A DNA stretch of 64,000 nucleotides, from NCBI GenBank assembly GCA_018969015.1, contig JAGWZE010000009.1, positions 1-64,000 of the forward strand. The letters are read 5' to 3'. How positions within the stretch are numbered: the stretch's first letter is position 1; every line of letters starts with the position of its first letter. The translations under genes were made by a program, and so were the position numbers. This document shows, piece by piece, positions 1-7,531 of this stretch. Source of the DNA: Alphaproteobacteria bacterium (GTDB lineage: Bacteria > Pseudomonadota > Alphaproteobacteria > Caulobacterales > Aquidulcibacteraceae). The notes beneath the pieces are model-generated. The model searched no databases. It had not been told where the DNA came from and saw only the letters and a program-made list of their open reading frames with translations.

Positions 1-208
1 CGAAAGAGTTGCGGTCAGGACCCGGGAAAACCTGCCTCGAGAGCAGGGTCGCCCCCGTGTGGGTGTGCGCGCCTATCTCAAGCCGGGTGAGGGCGAGCTC
101 CGGCCTCGGGTCTCAAGGAGGATGCGAACGCTGACGTACGCGCCGAAAACGTAGGCGACCAAATCAGCCAGTAGCCCCTCGCCGGGTTGACCAAACCGGC
201 GCGCCGAA

Positions 209-306
209 CGCGGCGGAGAGGCGAAAAGCCAATCTCCCCAACAAAGCATGCAAACCAGGGTCGGCCGACCCAGGCTCACGCCTCTCCGCCGCGTCCCTTT
301 TTTCGA
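209..306 (+). terminator. Long hairpin followed by U-tract (possible small-RNA end)
   Basis: A perfect 15-bp inverted repeat has arms at 209-223 and 279-293. The 55-nt loop contains a second perfect palindrome at 258-271 (GGGTCGGCCGACCC), and six T residues follow at 298-303. The polarity fits transcription on the plus strand, that is, a transcript entering from position 1 or earlier, not the minus-strand gene ending at 348. A smaller imperfect hairpin lies at 181-200. The rest of 1-347 holds no convincing ORF. I could not match it to tmRNA, RNase P, SRP or 6S RNA, so it could be the 3' end of an sRNA or of an mRNA that starts outside the window. Confidence 0.5.
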
Positions 307-347
307 GCGAACCCGCAGGCGCAGGCGCGCCGTGCGGCCAAAGGCGC

Positions 348-1928
348 TTAGGCCGCCGCCTTCACGCCGAGGCTGCGCGCGCTGTCGATCCACACGCGCA
401 CCTGGTCCGGACTCGGCGAGCGGCCGGAGCGCAACAGGCTTTGCCCCTCGGGGCTGACCGCGAACGTCTGCACCTGCGCGGCCAGCGTGGCCGGATCGGC
501 GCCGGCCAGCGCCTCCGCCGTGCGCACCTCGCACGCCACGAGAATCTGCGCCGCCGTCCCGGAGAGGTTCGGCACCGTGCAGGCGAGCAGCGCCTGATCC
601 TGCCAGTCGCGCACGATCTGCGGGCTGATGTGGCGCGTCTCGAGGCGCTTCGCGATCTCCTCCGGCGTCAGGGACAAGAGATCCGCCACCGTCTTCATGC
701 CGGCCTTGTAGAAGCGTTCCGCCGTCTTCGGCCCGATCGAAGGCGCGTCGACCACGTCGGCCTCGCGCGCCAGACGCGGCGATGCGCGCACGGCCGCCAC
801 CGGCGCGGGATCGCTCGCGAGCGGCGCCGTCGCCGAGGCCACCGCCGCCAGCGCGGGCGCCGGTTCTACGGCGGCGACGGGCGCCACGGCGGCGGGCGCG
901 GGAGCCGCCGGCGCGCGCGGCGTCTTGCGCACCGGTCGCGGCGTCGCGCCGGTCCCGTGCGCCGTGCCGATCTCGCGCGGCCACTGGCAATCGAGCGTGG
1001 AGAGCGGAATCTTGGCGATCTCGTCCGCATACATGCGCCGCACAGCTGCGTCGTCGTCGCCCAGCGTCGCGCGCACCTTGCCGGTCTTCACGAACTCCTC
1101 GTACTGCGCCGCCACTTCCGCGCGCGCCTTCGCATCGTCCAATGCGCCGATCACCGCCTTCGCGGGGATTTTCAGCGCGGTGAAGATCGTGTCGAGCGTG
1201 AGGTTCACCGCCGGCGGCGCCACCGCCGCGTCGGCGACGCACTTCTCCAGCACGCGCGCGAACAACGACGTCGCGTAGCCGATCAGGCCGGCCACGATGT
1301 CCTTCAGCTCCTGATCGAGCCCCGCCGGCGGATTTTTGGCGCCGCGCGCGAAATCATAGTGATCGATCACCGCGTCGTAGAACGGGTTGGACCGCTCCGC
1401 GCCGGCGCGCACCATCTCGCGCAGCCAGTCCGGTCCCGTCGCCACCGGCACGTCCGGATAGCCGCCGAGATCGCCGAGCAGGATCGCGCGCAGTGTCTTG
1501 TAGGATTTGGAGAAGCTCTGCTCGACGGCGCGGTGGATGACGTTTTCCGTTTCGGTCTGCGCCGTGTGGAAGGGCTGCACCGGATCGACGACGTAATGGC
1601 TCAGCACGCCGGCGGAATAGGCCGCCAGCGCCCAGTCCTTCGCCTGCAGCGCGCGCACCGTGCGCCGGTGCCATTCGACGGCCGCGTCCGGCGCGCCGCC
1701 CCAATAGCCGTCCTTCACGTGCAGGACGTGGTTCTTGAAGTCCTTGAAGCGCTCGTCCGGCGCCTTCGCGCCCTCGAGCAGCGCGGGATGGTGGTGCAGG
1801 AACACCGCCCGCCACGCCGCCGCATCGGCGCCGCGCAGCTGGCCGAGCGCGTCGACCGCGATGCGATGGTGGTTGCTGCGGCACACGCCGAACAGCACGA
1901 GATCCGAATACACCTGTGCGATCGTCAT
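348..1928 (-). CDS. Zinc-dependent phospholipase C-like protein with C-terminal helix-hairpin-helix (DUF4332-like) domain
   Basis: 526 aa. Residues about 1-250 are rich in His/Asp clusters of the zinc phospholipase C / S1-P1 nuclease fold: NHHRIAVDALG near the N-terminus, FLHHHP, KNHVLHVKDGYWGG and SHYVVDPVQPFHTA. A Pro/Ala-rich linker (about 325-385) leads to a C-terminal region with a helix-hairpin-helix signature (APSIGPKTAERFYKAGMKTV) resembling DUF4332 domains. No signal peptide is evident, so a cytoplasmic location is inferred. The family suggests phosphodiester or phospholipid hydrolysis, but the substrate is unknown. It is monocistronic and convergent with nothing inside the window. 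A CtrA-like box lies about 24 nt before the ATG. The domain assignment is moderate; the fusion is read directly. Confidence 0.7.
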   Translation of the reverse strand: MTIAQVYSDLVLFGVCRSNHHRIAVDALGQLRGADAAAWRAVFLHHHPALLEGAKAPDERFKDFKNHVLHVKDGYWGGAPDAAVEWHRRTVRALQAKDWALAAYSAGVLSHYVVDPVQPFHTAQTETENVIHRAVEQSFSKSYKTLRAILLGDLGGYPDVPVATGPDWLREMVRAGAERSNPFYDAVIDHYDFARGAKNPPAGLDQELKDIVAGLIGYATSLFARVLEKCVADAAVAPPAVNLTLDTIFTALKIPAKAVIGALDDAKARAEVAAQYEEFVKTGKVRATLGDDDAAVRRMYADEIAKIPLSTLDCQWPREIGTAHGTGATPRPVRKTPRAPAAPAPAAVAPVAAVEPAPALAAVASATAPLASDPAPVAAVRASPRLAREADVVDAPSIGPKTAERFYKAGMKTVADLLSLTPEEIAKRLETRHISPQIVRDWQDQALLACTVPNLSGTAAQILVACEVRTAEALAGADPATLAAQVQTFAVSPEGQSLLRSGRSPSPDQVRVWIDSARSLGVKAAA

Positions 1929-1949
1929 AGCGCGAGACCGCGCCGCTTC

Positions 1950-1966
1950 GGTTAATCAAACCTTAC
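1950..1966 (-). promoter_or_regulatory. CtrA-box-like site upstream of the phospholipase C-like gene
   Basis: On the minus strand the site reads GTAA-N7-TTAACC (plus strand TTAA at 1952-1955, seven bases, TTAC at 1963-1966). It differs by one base from the TTAA-N7-TTAA box bound by the cell-cycle regulator CtrA and includes the extended TTAACC half-site. It lies 22-38 nt before the ATG at 1928. Such AT-rich sites are rare by chance in this high-GC DNA, but no CtrA gene is in the window and binding is inferred. Confidence 0.45.
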
Positions 1967-1974
1967 CCGCGGCC

Positions 1975-2241
1975 TCACGCGGGCGGCGCATCGAGCTCCA
2001 ACGCCAGCGCGTGCAGGCCGGCGTCGAACTCCGCCGCGAGCGCCGCGTTCACCGCCCGCTGCCGCGCCACGCGGGTCGCGCCCGCGAAGGCTGCGCTCGT
2101 CATCCGCACGCGCACGTGCGTCACCTCGCCGGGACGGGCGCCGGAGTGGCCCGCATGGGCGCCGCTTTCGTCGATCACCGCCAGCGCCACCGGCGCGAAC
2201 TGCGCTTCGAGCGTCGCGCGGATGCGATCGATGCGCGTCAT
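1975..2241 (-). CDS. BolA family protein
   Basis: 88 aa starting MTRIDRIRATLEAQF. The longer open frame (to 2466) only adds sequence antisense to the divergent J-domain gene, so the ATG at 2241 was chosen. The chain shows the BolA order: N-terminal helix, a DESGAHAGHSG loop, THVRVRMTSAAFAGATRVARQRAVNAAL with the helix-turn-helix-like KH-type fold, and an HALALELDAP C-terminal strand. The length is typical of the family. BolA proteins partner monothiol glutaredoxins in [2Fe-2S] handling and stress-related regulation. It is divergent from the J-domain gene at 2303, an arrangement common in Alphaproteobacteria. Which BolA subtype (BolA, IbaG or YrbA-like) cannot be decided here. Confidence 0.88.
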   Translation of the reverse strand: MTRIDRIRATLEAQFAPVALAVIDESGAHAGHSGARPGEVTHVRVRMTSAAFAGATRVARQRAVNAALAAEFDAGLHALALELDAPPA

Positions 2242-2302
2242 GGGCGATTTCCCGCCTGTCAATTCCTTGTTCGCGTCGCCGGTCACACACATACTCCCGC
2301 CA

Positions 2303-2944
2303 ATGCCCACCGCGTTCGAGTACCGCCCCAAGTTCGTCGACATCCGCGTCAACAAGCCTGACGCGGCCGCCGAGACCGCACGCGCGCCGGGTGACCGCGC
2401 CTGCGACCATGTGGGGTGCACGCGCGGCGGCGCCCACCGCGCCCCGAAGTCGCGTGGCCAGGACAATGGGTTCTGGTGGTTCTGCCTGGAGCACGCCAGC
2501 GACTACAACCGCCGCTGGAACTATTTCGCCGGCATGAGCGACGCCGAGCTCGCCGCCTATGACCGCGCCGAGGCCGCCGGCCACCGACCGACATGGACGT
2601 TCCGCGCCGCCAAGGGCGATCGCCTCTCCGCCGCCTACCGCAACTTCCAGGCCGGCAAGCGCCGCGATCCGTTCGGGATGTTCTCGGGCGACTCCGGGCC
2701 GGCCGGGGGCGGGGCCCGCGCCGAGCGGGACGATGCGCCGCACCTGTCGCGCCTGCAGCTGCTCGCGCTCGAGACGCTCGACCTTCAGCCCGGCGTCGAC
2801 GCCGCGGCGATCCGCATTCGCTACGCCGAGCTGGTCAAACGCTACCACCCGGACAGCAATGGCGGCGACCGTACGATGGAGTCCCAGCTCCACAAGGTGA
2901 TCCGCGCCTTCCAGACCCTGAAATCGAGCGGTCTCGTCGCGTAA
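2303..2944 (+). CDS. J-domain (DnaJ-like) protein
   Basis: 213 aa from the ATG at 2303; an in-frame extension to 2222 would overlap the divergent bolA promoter. The central part has Cys/His residues (ACDHVGCTRGGAHRAP, WWFCLEH) and a conserved aromatic block. The C-terminus carries a J domain (about residues 150-213) with the HPD signature in KRYHPDSNGGDR, preceded by RIRYAELV. It probably works as an Hsp70 (DnaK) co-chaperone, but there is no G/F-rich or zinc-finger region of classical DnaJ. It lies 80 nt upstream of cobS on the same strand. This bolA / J-protein / cobS order recurs in alphaproteobacteria, suggesting co-expression with cobS. Confidence 0.85.
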   Translation: MPTAFEYRPKFVDIRVNKPDAAAETARAPGDRACDHVGCTRGGAHRAPKSRGQDNGFWWFCLEHASDYNRRWNYFAGMSDAELAAYDRAEAAGHRPTWTFRAAKGDRLSAAYRNFQAGKRRDPFGMFSGDSGPAGGGARAERDDAPHLSRLQLLALETLDLQPGVDAAAIRIRYAELVKRYHPDSNGGDRTMESQLHKVIRAFQTLKSSGLVA

Positions 2945-3024
2945 GCCTTGGACGGCGGCGGAAAAGTCGCCAGATTGTCCCCGCCTGATCTTTCCCGCCT
3001 AAACTCGTTCCCGGAAAGCCGACC

Positions 3025-4011
3025 ATGACCGCCGCCGACGATCTCCTCGCCATGAAGCCCGATACGGAGCTGAACGCCCGGGACTTCGGCGTGCCGGTCG
3101 ATATGAAAATCCCGGCCTTCAAGACCCGCACCGAATACGTGCCCGAGCCGGACGAGGCCTACCGCTTCGACCCGCAGACCACGCTCGCGATCCTCGCGGG
3201 GTTCGCCTTCAATCGCCGCGTGATGGTCCAGGGCTATCACGGCACGGGCAAGTCCACGCACGTCGAGCAGGTCGCGGCCCGCCTCAACTGGCCGATGATC
3301 CGCGTGAACCTGGACAGCCACGTCTCCCGGATCGACCTCGTCGGCAAGGACGCCATCGTCCTCAAGGAAGGCAAGCAGATCACCGAGTTCCGCGAAGGCA
3401 TCCTGCCGTGGGCGCTGCAGCGCCCGGTGGCGATCTGCTTCGACGAGTACGACGCCGGCCGTCCGGACGTCATGTTCGTCATCCAGCGCGTGCTTGAAGC
3501 CTCGGGCAAACTCACGCTGCTCGATCAGAACCGCGTCATCGCGCCGAACAAGCACTTCCGCCTGTTTGCAACGACCAACACCGTCGGCCTCGGCGACACC
3601 ACGGGCCTCTATCACGGCACCCAGCAGATCAACCAAGGCCAGATGGACCGCTGGTCCATCGTCACCACGCTCAACTATCTCGACCACGACGCGGAAGCCG
3701 CGATCATCCTCGCCAAGGCCGGCAAGGCCTACGACACGGCGGAGGGCAAGAAGCGCATCGCCGCCATGGTCCGCGTCGCCGACATGACGCGCAACGCCTT
3801 CATGAACGGAGACATTTCCACCGTCATGAGCCCGCGTACCGTGATCACCTGGGCCGAAAACGCCGCCATCTTCGGCGATGTCGGCCTCGCGTTCCGCATG
3901 ACGTTTCTCAACAAGTGCGATGAGCTCGAGCGCCCCACCGTGGCCGAATTCTACCAGCGCGCCTTCGGCCAGGACCTGCCCGAGGCCGCCACGCGGGTGA
4001 AGGTGGCCTAG
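3025..4011 (+). CDS. cobS: CobS-type AAA+ ATPase (cobaltochelatase subunit)
   Basis: 328 aa, full length for CobS (about 330). The N-terminus [23 protein letters not shown] and the block [15 protein letters not shown] are typical. Walker A is GYHGTGKST (Gly-Thr-Gly-Lys at 73-76) and Walker B is ICFDEYDA (about 137-144), followed by sensor-1 LFATTNT. In aerobic B12 synthesis CobS forms an AAA+ complex with CobT that drives CobN to insert cobalt into hydrogenobyrinic diamide. cobT normally follows cobS, but here the next gene is an unrelated TonB-C-like protein, so the complex must be completed from elsewhere or the role differs. The assignment of family is strong; the pathway role is inferred. 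Confidence 0.9.
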   Translation: MTAADDLLAMKPDTELNARDFGVPVDMKIPAFKTRTEYVPEPDEAYRFDPQTTLAILAGFAFNRRVMVQGYHGTGKSTHVEQVAARLNWPMIRVNLDSHVSRIDLVGKDAIVLKEGKQITEFREGILPWALQRPVAICFDEYDAGRPDVMFVIQRVLEASGKLTLLDQNRVIAPNKHFRLFATTNTVGLGDTTGLYHGTQQINQGQMDRWSIVTTLNYLDHDAEAAIILAKAGKAYDTAEGKKRIAAMVRVADMTRNAFMNGDISTVMSPRTVITWAENAAIFGDVGLAFRMTFLNKCDELERPTVAEFYQRAFGQDLPEAATRVKVA

Positions 4012-4121
4012 CGCGGTCGCGCCATTAGCAGTCGCCGTGACGGGCGCGCCTTGCGCTCGTTCCGGCGCGCGGCTTTAAGACGTTCCGGCCCGCTCATTCC
4101 AGCCGCCCGGGAGCGCCGCTC

Positions 4122-4736
4122 GTGAACATTCTCGCGCGCCGCGTTTCGGCGCTCGCCGCGCGCGCGATCTTCCTGTCCGGCCTGTTCGTCGCCGTCGTTC
4201 TGGCGCAGGTCGCGATCACGACGGCCTTCATGCATGTGGGCTTCGGCGGCGGGGTCGCGCTGCTTGCCTCCGGAACCGTCATCTGGGCGGCCGTCGCCCT
4301 CACGGTCATCGTGCTGAACCGCCGCCTGCGCGCACGCGTCTCCGCGCTCGAAGCCGAGCGCGTCCGTCTCGGTCTTCCGGACGGGCCGTGCTGCGTCGTC
4401 TGGCGCGGCGCCGCCGACGTCGCCATGCCCTGGACGCTCGCCGCGCCGATCGAGGCGCGCTTTCCGCCTGCCGCCCGCAGCCTCGGCGTGGAGGGGGTGG
4501 CGGTCGTCGAGTTCGAGATCGGCGCCGATGGCGTTCCCAAGGCCATCCATTGCGTCGACGTCTGGCCTTCGCCGGTGTTCTACGAGGCCGCCGCCGCGGC
4601 GCTCGCCGCCGCCCGCTTCGTGCCGATCCCGGGGGCGGCGCCCCGCTTCGGCGCGAGCTACCAGGTCCCGTTCGTGTTCCGCATCCGCGGCGCCGCCGCC
4701 GTCCGCGATCGCGGCGAACAGGCCCGCCCGGCCTGA
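4122..4736 (+). CDS. Membrane protein with TonB C-terminal-like domain
   Basis: 204 aa. Two hydrophobic segments (about 14-36 and 42-65) are followed by a short charged helix (NRRLRARVSALEAER) and a C-terminal domain (about 95-190) with TonB-C features: RFPPAARSLGVEGVAVVEFEIGADG, then VFYEAAAAALAAARFVPIPG. The Pro-rich periplasmic spacer of true TonB is missing, so it is better called a TonB-family energy-transduction-like or envelope protein than TonB itself. It stands alone between cobS (110 nt before) and divL, with no exbB/exbD nearby. The start ATG at 4122 is preceded by GGGAGCG. The function is not known. Confidence 0.7.
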   Translation: MNILARRVSALAARAIFLSGLFVAVVLAQVAITTAFMHVGFGGGVALLASGTVIWAAVALTVIVLNRRLRARVSALEAERVRLGLPDGPCCVVWRGAADVAMPWTLAAPIEARFPPAARSLGVEGVAVVEFEIGADGVPKAIHCVDVWPSPVFYEAAAAALAAARFVPIPGAAPRFGASYQVPFVFRIRGAAAVRDRGEQARPA

Positions 4737-4832
4737 CGAAAAGGTTCATGAAAAATTAACGGCGGCGACGCAGCTGTGAGTTGTCGGCGAGCGCCCACGC
4801 TCTGGCGTTCCCAAGAGGCCCGCCGTCTGGGA

Positions 4833-4859
4833 GATTCCCCAGGGACGACACTGCGATTC
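4833..4859. promoter_or_regulatory. Pair of GANTC (CcrM methylation) sites before divL
   Basis: GATTC occurs at 4833-4837 and again at 4855-4859, 12 nt before the preferred GTG start of divL. GANTC is the recognition sequence of CcrM, encoded in this window at 62217-63284. Methylation-state control of cell-cycle promoters is established in Caulobacter; its operation here is inferred from position only. Confidence 0.35.
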
Positions 4860-4871
4860 GAGGGGCGTTGC

Positions 4872-7310
4872 GTGGATTTGGGGGCGACATATCTGCTGGT
4901 CGCGGGCGGCGCCGCTGCGACAGCTGTCGCAGCCGTCCTGTGGGCGCTGCGCGTTTCGGACGGCGCCCGTGGCGCCGAAGGCCGCTGGCGCTCCAAGGCC
5001 AACGCCGCCGAAGACAAGCTGCAGCGCTGGGATTCGCTCATGGGCGCGTTCCCGGGCGTCGCGCTGGTGTGGGAGCCCGATCCCGCCGCCGTCCTCGTGC
5101 CGCCCGCCGCGCCGGGCGCGACGGAGCAGCCCTGGGGCGAGCCGAAGATCTACGGCTCCCCGTTCGCCCTCGCGAGCCTGCTGCGCTTCGCCGACGCCGG
5201 GGTAGGCGACAATCCGGCCGTGCGGATCCTGCAGGGTCTCGCCGGCTTCAAGGGCCGCGACTCCGCCGGCGCCGACGCCTACATCGCCCCCGCGCTCACG
5301 CGCCTGCGTCGCGAAGGCGAGCCGTTCTCGCTCACCTTTTCGTCGTCGTCGGGCATGTTCGTCGAAGTCGACGGCCGCACCGCCGGGCCGCGCGCCGTCG
5401 TCTGGATTCTCGACTCCTCCGCCAAGGGCGCCGCCGATGGCGCCGCGCAGCTCGGCCGCAGCGAAGACGTGCGCCGCGCCATCGCGCGCGATCCCGCGGC
5501 CTTCCTGGAAATGCTCACGCGCGCGCCGTTCCTGGCGTGGCGCGTGTCGGCGCAGGGCCGGCTCGAGTGGGCGAACGACGCCTACATCACCGCGCTCGAC
5601 GCCAAGTCGCTCGAGCAGGCCGTCAGCCGCAACCTGCTGATCGACTCGCGCACCGCCGATCAGGCCCGCCGCGCCATCGAGTCCGGCGGCGAGACGGAAG
5701 AGATCCGCCACATCGTCGTCCAGGGCGATCGCCGCGCGTTCCGCGTGCTGATGTTCCCCGTCGCCGGCGCCGTCGGCGCCATGGCGTTCGACGTCACCGA
5801 CGTGGAGACCGCGCGTGACGAGCGCGACCGCATCGTTCAGGCGCACGACGCCACGCTCGACGCGCTCACCGAAGCCGTCGTCGTGTTCGGCCCGGATCGG
5901 CGCGTGATGTTCCACAACCGCGCCTTCTCTTCGCTGTTCAATCTGGATCCGGCCTTCCTTGCCGAGAAGCCGACGCATGCCGCCTGGCTCGATCTCCTGA
6001 AGGAGCGGCGCCGGCTGCCGGCGCACGCCAACTATCCCGAGTGGCGCGCCAACGAGCTGCTCGCCTATCAGGAAATGGCGGACCTGCCCGAAACGCTCTG
6101 GCAGCTCCCGGAAGGCAAGACGCTGCGCGTTGCGCGTCGCCGCCACCCGCTCGGCGGGCTGCTGCTGATCTTCTCCGACATCACCACCGAGACCGTGCTG
6201 AAGAGCCGCTACGCCTCGCTGCACCAGGTGCAGCGCGCCGCGCTCGACAAGCTGCACGAGGGCGTCGTGGTGTTCGGCCTCGATGGCCGCATGCAGCTGC
6301 GCAACGCCGCGTTCGACGCGATCTGGCGCATCGATCCGCTCGACATGGAAGGCGAGGTGGACATCGAACGCCTCATCGATCTGTGCACGCCGCTGTTCCA
6401 CGAAACCGAAACCTGGGCGCGCCTGAAAGGCCGCATCACCGATCCCTCACCGGACGCGCGCCAGGAAGACCGCGGCGAAATGCGGCGTTCGGACGGTTCG
6501 ATCGTCTCGTTCATCAGCCGCCCGTTGCCGGACGGCGCGACGCTCGTCGCGTTCCTCGACGTCACGGCCACGCGCCGCGTCGAGGAGGCGCTGCGCGACC
6601 GCGCCGAGGCCTTCGAGGCCGCCGATCGCCTGAAGACCGAGTTCGTCGAGAACGTCTCCTACCATCTGCGCACGCCGCTGCAGACGATCCAGGGCTACGC
6701 CGAAGTGCTCGCCAAGCTGATGGCCGGCCCGCTCAACGATCGCCAGCGCGACGTCATCCAGATGGTGCTCGCCGGCGCCGACAATCTCTCCCACCTCGTC
6801 GACTCCGTCCTCGAGGTTGCGATGATCGAGGCCGGCCGTCTCGAGCTCGATCTCACCGACGTGCCGGTGCAGGACCTCGTTACCGAAGCCGCGACGCTCG
6901 CCGCGCCGAAAGCCCGCGAACAGGACGTCCGCGTCGACATCGCCGTCGCGCCCGGCGTCGGCCGCATCAAGGCCGATGGCGCGCGCCTGCGTCAGGCGCT
7001 CGCGAACCTTCTCTCCAACGCGCTGCGCTTCACGGAGAAGGGCGACGTCGTCACCATCGGCGCCGAGCGCCGCGACGGCATGGTGCGCCTCTTCGTCGCC
7101 GACACCGGCCGCGGCATTCCCTACGAGGATCAGGCCGGCGCGTTCGATCATTTCGTCAGCCACGACCGCCGCGGCGCCGGTCTCGGCCTCGCGCTGGTGC
7201 GCTCGTTCGTCGAGCTGCACGACGGCTGGGTCTCACTCGAAAGCGAGCCCGGCCGCGGAACGACGGTGAACTGCTACATCCCGGCGCCGGATCTTCAGAA
7301 GGCGGCGTAG
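4872..7310 (+). CDS. divL: DivL-like PAS-domain kinase with tyrosine H-box
   Basis: 812 aa from GTG 4872, which has GAGGGGCG just upstream. An in-frame GTG at 4776 would add 32 poorly hydrophobic residues over a region with two GANTC sites. A single N-terminal membrane segment (about 5-25) is followed by three PAS-like regions (about 215-320, 325-440, 450-560), a HisKA-like dimerisation helix and a HATPase_c domain (NLLSNALRFT, DTGRGI, GAGLGLALVRS). In the H-box the phospho-acceptor position is Tyr597 (NVSYHLRTPL; codon 6660-6662) where kinases have His, which is the hallmark of Caulobacter DivL. DivL is an allosteric partner that, with DivK, controls CckA and so CtrA phosphorylation. The next residue is His598 instead of Glu. 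tsaE, often downstream, is not present. Confidence 0.85.
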   Translation: MDLGATYLLVAGGAAATAVAAVLWALRVSDGARGAEGRWRSKANAAEDKLQRWDSLMGAFPGVALVWEPDPAAVLVPPAAPGATEQPWGEPKIYGSPFALASLLRFADAGVGDNPAVRILQGLAGFKGRDSAGADAYIAPALTRLRREGEPFSLTFSSSSGMFVEVDGRTAGPRAVVWILDSSAKGAADGAAQLGRSEDVRRAIARDPAAFLEMLTRAPFLAWRVSAQGRLEWANDAYITALDAKSLEQAVSRNLLIDSRTADQARRAIESGGETEEIRHIVVQGDRRAFRVLMFPVAGAVGAMAFDVTDVETARDERDRIVQAHDATLDALTEAVVVFGPDRRVMFHNRAFSSLFNLDPAFLAEKPTHAAWLDLLKERRRLPAHANYPEWRANELLAYQEMADLPETLWQLPEGKTLRVARRRHPLGGLLLIFSDITTETVLKSRYASLHQVQRAALDKLHEGVVVFGLDGRMQLRNAAFDAIWRIDPLDMEGEVDIERLIDLCTPLFHETETWARLKGRITDPSPDARQEDRGEMRRSDGSIVSFISRPLPDGATLVAFLDVTATRRVEEALRDRAEAFEAADRLKTEFVENVSYHLRTPLQTIQGYAEVLAKLMAGPLNDRQRDVIQMVLAGADNLSHLVDSVLEVAMIEAGRLELDLTDVPVQDLVTEAATLAAPKAREQDVRVDIAVAPGVGRIKADGARLRQALANLLSNALRFTEKGDVVTIGAERRDGMVRLFVADTGRGIPYEDQAGAFDHFVSHDRRGAGLGLALVRSFVELHDGWVSLESEPGRGTTVNCYIPAPDLQKAA

Positions 7311-7332
7311 CCTGACGCGCGCCGAGGCCTTC

Positions 7333-7491
7333 CGTCATTCCGGGGCGGCCGAAGGCCGAACCCGGAACCCAGGGGCCCGTGCAACAAGCGCTAGACGACG
7401 AAACGTAGAGGGACCATCTCGCGCATCGCGTCCAGGCTAGTGCGCGATCTCCTGGGTTCCGGGTTCGCGCTTCGCGCGCCCCGGAATGACG
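7333..7491. repeat. Interspersed palindromic repeat, type 3
   Basis: Arms at 7333-7372 and 7452-7491 are near-perfect inverted copies: CGTCATTCCGGGGCG...GAACCCGGAACCCAG and its complement. They flank a 79-nt non-repetitive centre. The element sits between the convergent ends of divL and the SDR gene. Elements beginning CGTCATTCCGGGGC are frequent extragenic repeats in alphaproteobacterial genomes. Only one copy is in this window. It could act as a bidirectional terminator-like structure. Confidence 0.75.
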
Positions 7492-7531
7492 AAAGCGCGG
7501 GGCAGACCAACTTGCGGAAAGCCGGCCCCGT

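Noticed and set aside
1-347. Possible tmRNA, RNase P RNA, 6S or SRP RNA at the window start
   Set aside because: No T-loop with CCA end, no P4 core motifs and no SRP apical motif were found on either strand; only an unidentified hairpin is supported.
73-1242. 389-aa minus-strand open frame overlapping the phospholipase C-like gene
   Set aside because: Composition is Arg/Gly/Ala low complexity as expected for an out-of-phase reading of high-GC coding DNA; the other frame has real domain motifs.
2945-3024. Cobalamin riboswitch before cobS
   Set aside because: The gap is only 80 nt and has no B12-box-like sequence.
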